NCBI GenBank assembly: GCA_019828595.1
Contig: JAHQRK010000005.1
Coordinates: forward strand, 1,240,001 to 1,304,000
Length of the DNA: 64,000 nt
Reading direction: 5' to 3'
Origin: Aphanomyces cochlioides
Lineage: Eukaryota > Oomycota > Saprolegniomycetes > Saprolegniales > Verrucalvaceae
Part shown: one piece after another, positions 23,933 through 33,829 of the stretch
Position numbering within the stretch: the stretch's first letter is position 1
Layout: every line of letters starts with the position of its first letter
Program-made: the position numbers and the translations under genes
The notes under the pieces: model-generated
What the model was told of the DNA's origin: nothing
Database searches by the model: none
The model's input: the letters and a program-made list of their open reading frames with translations, nothing else

Positions 23933-24648
23933 TCAGGACAGGAAGACAACGGAGATGACGAAACACGACGACTGTATACGAGCACACATCACAAGTCGCG
24001 CACATTCCGTCGATCAGCTGCATGCATTGCTTGTCGTGGGTGATGAATATTCGAGACGTGGAGTCGGAAGTGGAGATGAGAGGTCGATGAACGATGACGC
24101 AGACGATTCTCCAGGTCAAGCAAGAGCGTCGAGACGAGACGTGGAAGGCACGACGAGGAGACTCAGGTGTATGAGTGACAGAGATCCTAGAGCATGGATA
24201 AGTACCGACTGTTGGTCAATGGATTGAAGCATGCTTACACACTTGAAGGAACGCGATGGAATATTGAAGCTGCGGCAGTCAACTAAACTTGTGCGTATGG
24301 ACAAGGCGACGACCGACGTTTGATTGTTGTGGCTTCTCAATAAGGACGATGACAGAGATGCGAGCGACCGCTCATGCCGACTGCATCCTGTGAGCTCATC
24401 CATGTCGTTGAGCGATTGCAGTGCAACCAAGAAGTAGAAGACACTCCATCGACAAATCGCTCTACCCCTACCATCACGCGCACTTCATCGTCAAGCGATG
24501 ACCGCAGGACTCTAGTTGTTCATGCAGGTGGCTCAACTTGACGGGGTTATTCATCGTGGGTGTCGGCGTCGATGGTTTCTACTGCTCCGTCGCCTCTCTC
24601 CTCTCGCGCTCTCTACAGATTTCTTGGCCGTCAGTGTTCATTCCTGCC
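23933..24648. other. Spacer right of the retrotransposon, no gene seen
   Basis: Open frames up to 104 codons occur on both strands without recognisable features. Contains the promoter of the small secreted protein at its right end. Confidence 0.4.
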
Positions 24649-24975
24649 ATGCGTCGCGTCGTCATGTTTGCTGCTGCGATGTGGGCATTGGCGTCAGCTC
24701 AATGGGAGAGTCAGTACAATCAAATCGTGGACGACGACAAGGAGACTGTGACCAAGTGGACGCGGCTGGCGTATTATACCAAGCTCATGGCACGTCAAGC
24801 GATTCAAGAGAAGAAGAAGCTGCCGGGAGGACTCCAGCGGTTTGATCCACAAGCGTACATTCGCGCGAGCATGGAGGCGGCGGCTGCCAAGCTCAAGAAG
24901 AAGATCGCGTCGGCCGAGGAATGGCTCATGGACTTTGTCGAGTCGATCAATGCGCTCGACGACTTTGATTTCTAG
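24649..24975 (+). CDS. Small predicted secreted protein
   Basis: 108 residues in one exon. The start chosen is the Met that gives a classical signal peptide (positively charged MRRVV, hydrophobic core, likely cleavage after ALASA near residue 17). The mature part is alpha-helical and highly charged, with a Lys/Ala-rich helix and an acidic C-terminus (DDFDF). No RXLR or LxLFLAK motif and few cysteines. Function unknown; secreted proteins of this size in oomycetes include effector candidates, but nothing in the sequence proves that. An upstream in-frame Met at 24,538 would bury the signal. Confidence 0.55.
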   Translation: MRRVVMFAAAMWALASAQWESQYNQIVDDDKETVTKWTRLAYYTKLMARQAIQEKKKLPGGLQRFDPQAYIRASMEAAAAKLKKKIASAEEWLMDFVESINALDDFDF

Positions 24976-25018
24976 ACGACGCTAGCTCCATGACAACGAT
25001 GGAGAGAAGAGGAATAAG

Positions 25019-25783
25019 TTAAAAGCAACACCAGCAATCGAATGGACAGTCTGCCGTGTCTCCGCCTTGGTTGATGCGCAGCGATTCTTCCGAGTAGATG
25101 GCCAACCCATCGGCGTCGTATCGAACTACCGAGTCACAGTGAGCAAGGAGAAGCACATGGAGGATCCTACTTGGTTTCGGGTCGGATGTGTCGTTGTGCT
25201 TGCGTTTGTCTAGAGAGCCAAGTCAGCACCTTGCGTCAAGGGAGAGAAGGACACGTACGTTCAGCTTCCAATTCTTCCAAGTGCTTTCGGTACGCTCGTT
25301 TCTCGGCTTCTTCTTTCGCAACTTGGCGGCGGACCGCTTCGTCGTCGGCTAGTTTTTGCTGTTTCTTCGCCTTGATGTTCGAGAAGAGCGCATCAAGCTC
25401 CAACTGGGCATTCTTCTTGTCCTTCTTTTCAGTCTCTGGCGCTCCCGGCGTTGTTTTCTTTGCCTCTTTGCTCACTTTGGCCTGGGTTGCTTTCTTACTT
25501 GCAAAGAGCGCATCCACACCAGCTTTGGCAGACTTCTTCGCACTTCCATCCTTTGCTGAAGCAGGTCCTAGAGAAACTCCATTCAGCGATATTTACATGC
25601 ATTTCAAAGCGCACCTTTTGCTAGGGCTGCTTTCTTGCTTGAAAAGAGTGCATCCACCCCCGCTTTGGCAGACTTCTTAGCACTTGAATTTTCAGCAGGA
25701 GCAGGTCCTAGAGAAGCTCCATGAGGTAATCTACAGCGAGCAGAGGACGGCTTACCCATGGCTGGATGCTTGGATGGCGGCAT
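25019..25783 (-). CDS. DUF1764 family protein
   Basis: Five exons (25783-25756, 25707-25615, 25567-25259, 25209-25171, 25125-25019) splice to 191 residues. The C-terminus YSEESLRINQGG..DTADCPFDCWCCF is the diagnostic DUF1764 signature of a widespread eukaryotic family of unknown function. Upstream is a Lys/Ala-rich coiled region in which exons 2 and 3 begin with the same module (GPA..SAKKSAKAGVDALF), an internal duplication of about 30 residues. Likely nuclear or nucleolar from its basic composition (inference). Divergently transcribed from RPB8. Confidence 0.85.
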
Positions 25784-26108
25784 TTTTCCAATCTGTCACC
25801 AGTAAACTTATTGGTCAACGCTGATTGGATAATCAAATATTGAATAATTAATTATGATTGGCTAATATAATAATTACTAAGTTTAATTGGTCAAAAGTTA
25901 ATATAACTGCTTTAATTGCCGACCATATTTTAATCAAGTGTATTGGAGAATATATCCAAAATATGTGATTAATTATTTAGAATTTATTGTATGAATTAAT
26001 CTGATTGGCTGCATGTTGAATTATTGGATTTGATTGGCTAAAAGTTATTGCGCTTGTAGTTGATCGGTGGTGGACGCGAGCATTCGACAAGAAACACCGA
26101 GAGCCATC
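25784..26108. promoter_or_regulatory. Bidirectional promoter with ~30-bp phased ATTGG boxes
   Basis: AT-rich 325-bp spacer between divergent starts (DUF1764 gene and RPB8). ATTGG (reverse CCAAT) occurs at 25,810, 25,824, 25,857, 25,886, 25,942, 26,004, 26,023 and 26,033, with an ATTGC at 25,915. Successive main boxes are about 29, 29, 27, 62 and 29 bp apart. CCAAT boxes bind the NF-Y complex in eukaryotes; the regular spacing is what I observe. Confidence 0.6.
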
Positions 26109-26590
26109 ATGTCGTCGACGCAAATGTTTGAAGATATCTTTGAGATCAAGCAGCTCAACCCGGAGGGAAAGAAGTTTGATCGAGGTATTGTATTGTTGAA
26201 GTATGGGCAAGCGTGACGGTCGTTTTCTGTGTAGTCACGCGCTTGTTGTGCAAAGGTGTGTCGTATGAACTCGAACTCATGCTCGACATCAACTCGGAAG
26301 TGTTCCCGATGAAGACGCATGAACAGTTTACATTTGCGCTCGTGAGCACGCTCGACTTGGAAGGCAAGCCAGATGATGGTATCTTTGATCAATCGGGCAA
26401 ACCAACGCTGTTGGACCGATACGACTATGGCATGTACGGCAAAGTGTTTCAATACGACCATGAAGGCGGCAACATGGTTGCGATCTATGCTAGCTTTGGC
26501 GGTTTGCTCATGTGCTTGCGAGGCGACCAATCTCATCTACGCAACATCCACAACGGCACACGAGTCTACTGCCTCTTGCGTCGCCAGTAA
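26109..26590 (+). CDS. RPB8: RNA polymerase subunit RPB8 (RPABC3)
   Basis: Shared subunit of RNA polymerases I, II and III. Two exons (26109-26184 and 26235-26590) with a 50-nt intron give 144 residues, the usual length. Family features are all present: N-terminal MFEDIFEIKQLNPEGKKFDR, the central DYGMYGKVF strand, and the C-terminal YASFGGLLMCLRGD with a basic ending. Start is the first Met of the conserved N-terminus. Divergent from the DUF1764 gene. Confidence 0.95.
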
Positions 26591-27660
26591 ATCTATCCAC
26601 CATGACGCAGCCACCTCGTTATGTAATTAACTCTTTACCTTTGACATCCTCAGTCTCAAGCGTCTCACTTGCCGCTGTCCATCCAATTTATCACCGACTG
26701 GCTCATGGTCGTGTCGTCTTGGACTCCTCATTCCAGGTGTCGGAGACTTCGGTGGCTCCTGAGCTGAGCATGCCAAGATTGGTGGCGATTCTGTTCGACC
26801 ATTCCGAGGTGGATATTCAATTTCACATATTTCAAATGTCATCCTGCTTTTTCAAGCACATGAGCATGGCTACAAACGCAGTCGCCATTTTATGGCCAAG
26901 GCGTACAGTAGACCGACAACAACTCCAGGAAATGCCCACAGAGACACGCATTGACTGCCTCTGCCTCGGTGCCATGAGCGATTTCGTCGTGTGATCTCGT
27001 CGTCAAACAAGCGATGCGCACTCTAGAAACCTTGAAGAAGCCTCCGCTCTTCGATCCTTCTCTTCAAATTTTCGGTATATGCTGCCGCAATCGACAATAC
27101 TTCATCCAGCTTCCTGACCAAACGCACGAGGATGGAACCAGCGGAACCTCTCTCAACGCTGACGTAACAACTACGTGAATGGTTGCTTTCACTTGTCGCG
27201 TTTTCAATCCATCAAACTACAGCGCTTCGTTCCGCTTGAAATGGTACTCTGGGACCCATTACTTCTGTCCAAGCAACGATCCGTTGTCTACGATCTGTCG
27301 GCTTCCAACATTGCTCCATTCGAATCCATGGATGCCATGAGAAAGAGATGACAATGACATGCCGTGGAGTCTCCTCTGAGGCGGCTATAGCAGTCGCAAG
27401 AGCATCTCCTGCTTTAACTTGATCTCCTGCTGGACCGAGACCTGGTGTCAATCGACTTGTCGCCGAATCTTGCCATTCAAAAATAATAATTTCACAAATT
27501 TCAAATGTCATTTTTTGCCCCAGCCGTAAATAATTTTTTCGAGTCATTTTTGATTTTCTACTGGAAAGGCAACGTCAGTAGAAAGATGCCGTTACTGGCA
27601 GCTCATTCCGTTGATATCCAGGTTGGCGCCAAATTTTCAACATGTGGCTGTAAATGCATC
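26591..27660 (-). other. Region with two related short frames
   Basis: Two minus-strand frames (26842-26627 and 27511-27212) both begin MTFEICEI and then diverge. Neither has a known domain. The shared opening is also a ~25-bp DNA motif that recurs near 30,700-30,728, so this may be a decayed repeat family rather than genes. Nothing else seen here. Confidence 0.3.
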
Positions 27661-27667
27661 CCGATAG

Positions 27668-30656
27668 ACGGATCAAAATCCATTGAACCTGAGTTACGGC
27701 ACATCGTCTTCAACAACTTCCGTGCCTCGATGGAGCTTTCCCTTTCTTGAAAATGGTGGCGACTCAACGAAGCTCGCCGAATGGCTTGAATCGTCGCCTG
27801 AGGACATCGACCGCGTCGACGATGTATGCAATTCCTCATCCACAACGCTTACTCTATTCTTTAGGAGGGTAAAACCGCATTGATGCGCGCCGTACTCATT
27901 GATCGAAGCGACTTCGTCCATAAAATCCTCCAGCGCAATCCCAATGTCGACTTTGTCGATCGCGTGCGTTGTTTCATCCATTTTTGTCGTTCACAGAGCG
28001 TAGAATGGGAAGACTGCGCTCATGCATGCCGTGGTTGTTGGAAATTCTGACATTGTCTCGATGCTCTTAGAAGAATTTGCTGACTTGGATGTAGAAGACG
28101 CGGTACGTATCCATCTTTCGAGTCGTTTCTTCAACTACCTCTGATAGGATGGAAACACGGCCACGATGCTTGTAAGTGATGTCTTAGCGCATCGTCGGCA
28201 TGGCGTTAATGTTTCTGAATGGGAACAATGTAAATCGCTGCTCAAGAAGGAAAACATATACCGCTCGACGTCGGAAGACTACCGCGAGCGCTTCCAGCAA
28301 AAAGTGGAGCAGATCCTGCGGAAACAATCGGACTTCAACGAGTCGCTCTTTCGTCGCGCGATCAATAGGCATCCTGAGCTCGGCGTTTTGTTTCTCAACG
28401 AATGCCTCGTCGTCGATCGTCACACGCTCGGGTTTCGTCACGTATGTCTGTTCCTTTATCGTGACCATTGAGACACTGCTGTCTTCTTTAGCTGAGTTTG
28501 ATTTACGGCGACCAAGTGCGGACAAGTCCATTGTACGGCATGCTCCATCCTATGAATCAAGAGGTCCAAATGCGCATTAACAAGTCGGTCTTATCGCATC
28601 CTGTCATGCGCCGTGTCCTTGAGCTGAAGTGGGAGGTACTTCGTTGAATTTTGCCGTAAATGTGTTAACGTTTGTCCTTGTAGATGTTTGGCGAGCGCAT
28701 TTACTACCAGCAGATCTTGGCTTACATTCTCCTCTTGTCGACAATGACGATTTCCGCCTTCCTCGTTGGAACCAACATGTCCAGTGGCGATGGATTGAGC
28801 GACGGTGGCGACGAGGTCAACATTACGGACGCTTGCTTGTTCAATTGGTGTCTCGTGGTCTCATTTGTCTTGTCGGGGCGGCTGTCGACGAGATTACTGC
28901 GACCGCATTTGTTTTGGACGTTGGCTCGCTTCTTGTACGACGGCAGATTGTCAGGCTACAAGCCGGAAGTGGTTATCCCTGAATTGCGGCTCTATAAACG
29001 CTTCGTGCGGCTCTTGGTTGCCGCGTTGACACTGTCTGCAACTGCCGCAGGGACGTATTTCCTCTACGGTGTGGCGTTTGCGTGGCTGGAAATCGACCGC
29101 AGCAACCCATTTTTCCTCTTTGGCGTCAACAATTTGCTCTTGTGGTTTAACGCCATCTATTTTTTGCGCCTTGAATTGATGGAACTCGTCGGCGAGTCGG
29201 GCAATTTCCTCCGTGGCTTGCGACCGAAGCGATCCCGCGAGAGCAAAATTTTCCGCCGCGGTGCAAAGAGTTATTTTTCGTCGCCAGTCAATTGGATCCA
29301 GCTCATCGTGTACCTCGTCATCATCCTCATCTACGTCCCGATGTCGTCGACATGGTTTATCTGCGATTTAATTCCCGAGCTCGACGTGTCGCCACCTGTC
29401 GTCAACTTTGTGCTGGCCATTGGGTCCATCTTGACGCTCACACTGTGGCTCTTGACGCTCCAGGTACGCCATCTTTCATATTCTTGCTAGTTCCTGACGA
29501 CGTTCCCTGTAGTTTTTGGAAATCCACCCGACGGCGGGCTTTTTGCTGCCAATTTTGCCGTCAATGCTCATGGACATGTGGAACTTTTGCATTTTCTACG
29601 CTGCAATCGACTGGGGCTTCACGGCGTGCTTCTATATCTACATGCACGGCGCAAACCAAGACTTTGAGAAGTTTGGCACGGTGTTCAGCAACGTCTTCTA
29701 TGTCATGTTTGGCCAAAAGCTCGACTTGACAACGTTCCAAGACCAATCGGTGAACAATGCGACCGACAAGACGGGGGGCATGGTCTATGAAATGTACGGC
29801 TCAGCCTTGACGATGATTCACTCAGGCGTCGTGGTTGTCTTTATGCTTAACTTACTCTTGGCCATGATGAACAAATCCATGAACGATGGCCTCGAAAATG
29901 CGAAAACCGAAGCTCTCGCATCGTATGCGCGATGTCTCATGCGCATGGAACTCTCGACGGAGAGCAAGATCACGTCCAAGCTCATTTATGTCAACCAGCG
30001 CGATCCCCTCACGCATGAATACATCTCGTATTTGAATCCAGCATTTGCCGAGACGAAAAACAAATCTGACTATGTGACGACGTCCGCCGATCAAGCAATC
30101 TTGCGCTCCTTTGACGAGAGCTCCAAAGCCTGGCATGGTGGTTTGAAAGCGATGAAAGCAGCGACACTGGCGCGATGGCAGGAACTTCGACAGAGTACGA
30201 CGACTCCCTTGGAAATAGTCTGAAAGACCCTCTGTAGGTATTCCCGACTTGGACGAGATTCCAACGCTGAAAAAAGCTTTGGATTCACGTGAAAATGCCA
30301 TGCGCAAGCTTTTCGCCACGGCAAACGCCGCCACATTGCCGACGAAACTCAACGTGGAAACGCGTTTGGACGAATTGAGTCGCGAAATTGCCGTCGAAGT
30401 CGATGCTGTGATTGCGATCGCACCTCCAGCAGTAGCAGACTTGGTTCGCGATGCCAAGATGGATATTAGGGCTGCCTTTGATGAGCAGATTGAAAACACG
30501 CGAGAAGCTATGACCGAGCCTGAGGATTTGAGCTTTGGCGCGATGTGGAAAAGCACACAGATTCAGTGGAAACGACAAGAACAAAAGATTGACGCACTGC
30601 AACGACAAATCCAAGCGTTGCTCCAACAGCGCTCGACTGACGAGGCTTCATCGTAG
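27668..30656 (+). CDS. Ankyrin-repeat TRP-like cation channel (5' end open)
   Basis: Exons 27668?-27823, 27865-27963, 28004-28102, 28148-28441, 28492-28635, 28684-29463, 29513-30194 and 30238-30656 give at least 890 residues. Exons 1-4 hold ankyrin repeats (GKTALMRAV, GKTALMHAVV, GNTATML). Then come a linker and about six membrane helices within residues ~300-650, a pore-like segment (SNVFYVMFGQKLDLT) and the TRP-type LLLAMMNKSMN after the last helix. The cytoplasmic C-terminus ends in a coiled coil. No ATG lies in frame in the first exon, so an upstream exon is missing from my model. Predicted plasma-membrane or organellar cation channel. Confidence 0.75.
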
Positions 30657-31475
30657 GCTGGCCGAAGATGAATTTTACTCGTATGGGATTGATATTTTGT
30701 AATTTCACAAGCTTGAAATGTCGTTTTATCGAACAAACGACCCATGACCGTTCGTTGTAACGATCCCACGACAAGTTTCACAGTCCCACAAATATTAGAG
30801 CTGGGTTGCTGACGACTAGATCTCCTGAGCACACTAAAGATGAAAGCCCTTTAGACTCGAAATGCAATGCCATGGAGGTGAGCGAGTCAGGGTAGTTCGG
30901 AATTCATCGAAACTTTCGCTCAAGCTGGGTATTGAGCAGAAATGAGGACCAAGACGGGGACAGGAGGGGTCTAATAGTACTTCGTTGTCACCTTAGTGCA
31001 TTCCACTTTGCCAAGGTGTCGCTTAGACGTTCGGGACTCTGTTCAATGTCAATCGACACCGTGATTGAAATTCTCCTGTTTTGCGTGATACATCTCAGTC
31101 GATCCATCACGAACAATCCTTGCATTAAGCTTACCAAGGAGCTTTAAATGGGCCCACGAGTTAATTCAAAACACCGCCAAGACGTCTCTCAGCAAGGCTT
31201 GAGACTTCTGGGGACTGTATTCATGTTGTGGGATTGTGCTGGAGGGTCGAAAAAGAGTTGCAAAATCATCAAAAAAAAGAGTAAAAAGGCAACAAAATTT
31301 GACGATTTTTCATCATTTTTTGACGAATATGGCAACAAGAAAAGGCTCTCGACTGGATGTTGAGACCAAACTTCGAAGTCCATTGTATCACTTAGACTTG
31401 GAGTTTGTATACTATTTTCGAATTTCGAAGTTGGAGTTGCGCGCACTTTATCGTCATTTGAAAATTGGCCGCAAG
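30657..31475. other. Spacer and 5' region of the GBP-like gene
   Basis: No gene supported. Near 30,700-30,728 it carries the ~25-bp motif shared with 26,820 and 27,490. From about 31,260 a poly-A-rich stretch leads into the GBP-like gene; the frame is open upstream of its Met but reads as UTR (Lys/Phe-rich low complexity). Confidence 0.4.
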
Positions 31476-33386
31476 ATGAGCAAGAAGGCGTCGTTTTCCG
31501 GCGTGCCGGTCGATCAATTCCCGGACGAGCCGATTGCGTTGCTCCACTTCGATGAGAAGGAAGACCGTCTGCAGGTGAATGAAGACGCGATGAAGATCCT
31601 CCAGAAGATTGAAGGCAAGATCTCGGTCATTGCGATGGCCGGTCTCTACCGCACGGGCAAATCATCCATGTTGAATTGGCTCTTGGGCAAACAGCGTGGA
31701 TTCCGTGTCGGACCGACAGTTGAACGATGTACGCGAGGTATTTGGCTCTGGGGTCGACCGCAATTGCACACGTTGCCAAACGGCGAAGACTGCTGGGTGC
31801 TGATGCTCGATACGGAAGGTTTGGGCGGCTTGGAAGCATCGGCTCAGTACGATGTGCGTATTTTCTCTCTTGCCACCCTTCTGTGCTCGAAATTGATCTA
31901 CAATAGTCAAGGCAGCGTGGACGAAAAGGCTGTGAACGGTCTTTCGTTTATTGCCAACATGACCAAGCACATTCGTATTCGTGCGTCGGAAGACCAAGAC
32001 GACTCTGCGTCCGGCGAAGAATTTTCCAACTTTTTCCCATCGTTTACATGGGTGGTCCGCGATTTCACGCTCGATTTGGTCGACGAAGACGGCGATGAAA
32101 TTACCCCTAACGAGTATTTGGAACGTGCTTTGGCCCCTCAACCTGGCCTCACGCAAGCTGTCATGGAGCGCAATCGAGTTCGACATATGATGACTTCGTT
32201 CTTCAAAGACCGCGATTGTTTCACACTTGTCCGTCCAGTTTACGATGAATCAATGCTCCAACAGGTCGATGCAATTCCCATCACGGAATTGCGTCCTGAA
32301 TTCCAAGAACAGCTCGCCAAGCTTAAATCGTCCATTTTCAACCATTTGTCGCCAAAGATGATGAACAACAAGCCGTTGAATGGTTCAATGTTTGCTGGTT
32401 TGCTCGTCGCCTACGTTGATGCCATCAACCACGGAAGTGTGCCCACGATCAGCTCGGCTTGGGATGGCGTCACAGCCACGGAATGCAAGAAAGCCATGAA
32501 AACCGCTCACGAATCTTTCCGTGTTGCCGTCGGCTTGATTGAAATGCCTCAGGACGACTTGACTGCTGTCCTCAAGGAAGCTGAAGCCAACGCTTTGGCG
32601 ACGTATCGGGGTGCTGCTATGGGCGACGCGACGGCCAAGTTTGAAGCCGAACTTCTTGACAAGCTCGAAGAAGAAAAGGCCAGCGTGCGCAAGCAAAACC
32701 GTGCGGCGTCGAAAGAATTCTGCGATCGCTTGCTCCAAACCCTCTTTGCCGAATTGATCCAGCCACGCTTCTCGGACGACAAGAACGCGTACGAAGACAT
32801 GCAAGAATTCGCCAAGGAATGGCTGAAGTTCCGTGAAGCGTACTTGGAGCAAGCACGAGGCAGTGCCAAATTGGACAGTCTGCTTGCATTCTCTGAGACG
32901 AAACATGCTGAAGCTATGCGTCTCCTCTTGAGCCGTCAAGAAGACAAATTTGAGAAGAAGTTGCGTGCGCTCGAAGCCGAAGCTGCCGCCGTGAAAGAAA
33001 AACTAGGCGCGATCGGTGGACGCGAACAAGTGTACAAGGAGCAGATTGAGGCGTTGCAACTCGAGACGTCCGACATGATGGGTGAAAAGGCACGGTACGC
33101 TGCCGATTTAGAGGCCAACGAGAAGAAGATTGCGCAGCTCCAAGCCATGCTTCAAGCCGAAACACAAGGCAAGCAGCATATGGACTTGCAGAAGGAGCAA
33201 GTGGAGTTGCAACTCAGTGCATTGAAAAACCAAGACAAGGAGAAGGATGATGAACTCTCTCGGTTGAAAGCACAGTATGAAAAGCTCCTGAAGGAGAAAG
33301 AGCGCACGGATTTGGAACTCAGCATGGCGTCGGGCGAAGTGGACTCGCTCAAGCACGGCCAAAAGTGTGGATGCACCATCCAATAG
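31476..33386 (+). CDS. Guanylate-binding-protein-like large GTPase
   Basis: 636 residues without introns. GBP/atlastin-type G domain: P-loop AGLYRTGKSS (about residue 54), switch with VERCTRGIW, DTEGLGG (G3), and VVRDFTLDL carrying the Arg-Asp pair that replaces the usual NKxD. A helical middle domain and a long Lys/Glu-rich coiled-coil tail follow. The protein ends KCGCTIQ, a CaaX-like prenylation signal as in some vertebrate GBPs. Start is the Met before the GBP-like FPDEPIALL region; the frame is open further upstream but low-complexity. Likely membrane-associated GTPase; role in oomycetes unknown. Confidence 0.88.
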   Translation: MSKKASFSGVPVDQFPDEPIALLHFDEKEDRLQVNEDAMKILQKIEGKISVIAMAGLYRTGKSSMLNWLLGKQRGFRVGPTVERCTRGIWLWGRPQLHTLPNGEDCWVLMLDTEGLGGLEASAQYDVRIFSLATLLCSKLIYNSQGSVDEKAVNGLSFIANMTKHIRIRASEDQDDSASGEEFSNFFPSFTWVVRDFTLDLVDEDGDEITPNEYLERALAPQPGLTQAVMERNRVRHMMTSFFKDRDCFTLVRPVYDESMLQQVDAIPITELRPEFQEQLAKLKSSIFNHLSPKMMNNKPLNGSMFAGLLVAYVDAINHGSVPTISSAWDGVTATECKKAMKTAHESFRVAVGLIEMPQDDLTAVLKEAEANALATYRGAAMGDATAKFEAELLDKLEEEKASVRKQNRAASKEFCDRLLQTLFAELIQPRFSDDKNAYEDMQEFAKEWLKFREAYLEQARGSAKLDSLLAFSETKHAEAMRLLLSRQEDKFEKKLRALEAEAAAVKEKLGAIGGREQVYKEQIEALQLETSDMMGEKARYAADLEANEKKIAQLQAMLQAETQGKQHMDLQKEQVELQLSALKNQDKEKDDELSRLKAQYEKLLKEKERTDLELSMASGEVDSLKHGQKCGCTIQ

Positions 33387-33490
33387 ACCCATACATAACC
33401 TTGTAATCCAACCGAGTACGACAACTTACTACTACATCTCTCTCGTGTTTCGAGGTTTTAAAAAGCGGCTATTAAAGAGTCGTTAGCTGT

Positions 33491-33745
33491 TTAGCTTGGA
33501 GGCACGCGGGAGACGAGTGGTGACACGTATGGCTTGAGCTTGAAGCCAGTCAAGTCGGGCACTTCCAAGTCGAGCATCTTGGTCAAATCCATTTTGTAGC
33601 CGCCAAGCTTGGCATGAACACCTTCGTTACGGCAGCCCTTGCCTTTGTAGAAGCGGCGGTTTGCTCGCTTGGACGTCAATGGACGCAAGCTGTGGCTTCG
33701 GCCAAACTTGCTCGCACGGAGCACCAGTCCATCGAGGAATCCCAT
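33491..33745 (-). CDS. MRPL41: Mitochondrial ribosomal protein mL41
   Basis: 84 residues in a single exon. The MGFLDGL start, basic TSKRANRRFYKGKGCR patch, HAKLGGY and VPDLTGFKLKPYVS match the bL27m-neighbouring mL41 family of the mitochondrial large subunit. Short length is normal. Convergent with the GBP-like gene (104 bp between stops). CCAAT at 33,906 lies upstream. Confidence 0.85.
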   Translation of the reverse strand: MGFLDGLVLRASKFGRSHSLRPLTSKRANRRFYKGKGCRNEGVHAKLGGYKMDLTKMLDLEVPDLTGFKLKPYVSPLVSRVPPS

Positions 33746-33829
33746 CTTGAGTCTTCTTTTTTGATGGTTGGCATAAAACCAAGTCCGACATATCGAACTT
33801 TACAAAACCGCTCTTAAGAAAGACCAAAT

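Noticed and set aside
26512..26994. 160-codon plus-strand frame overlapping the RPB8 end
   Set aside because: Overlaps the conserved RPB8 C-terminus in another frame and has no domain or start context.
28166..28181. 16-nt GTAAGTGATGTCTTAG looking like an intron in the channel gene
   Set aside because: Far below the 40-nt size seen elsewhere, and the frame stays open through it.
31236..31475. Upstream extension of the GBP-like frame (80 more codons)
   Set aside because: Low-complexity Lys/Phe-rich translation unlike GBP N-termini; the downstream Met fits the family.
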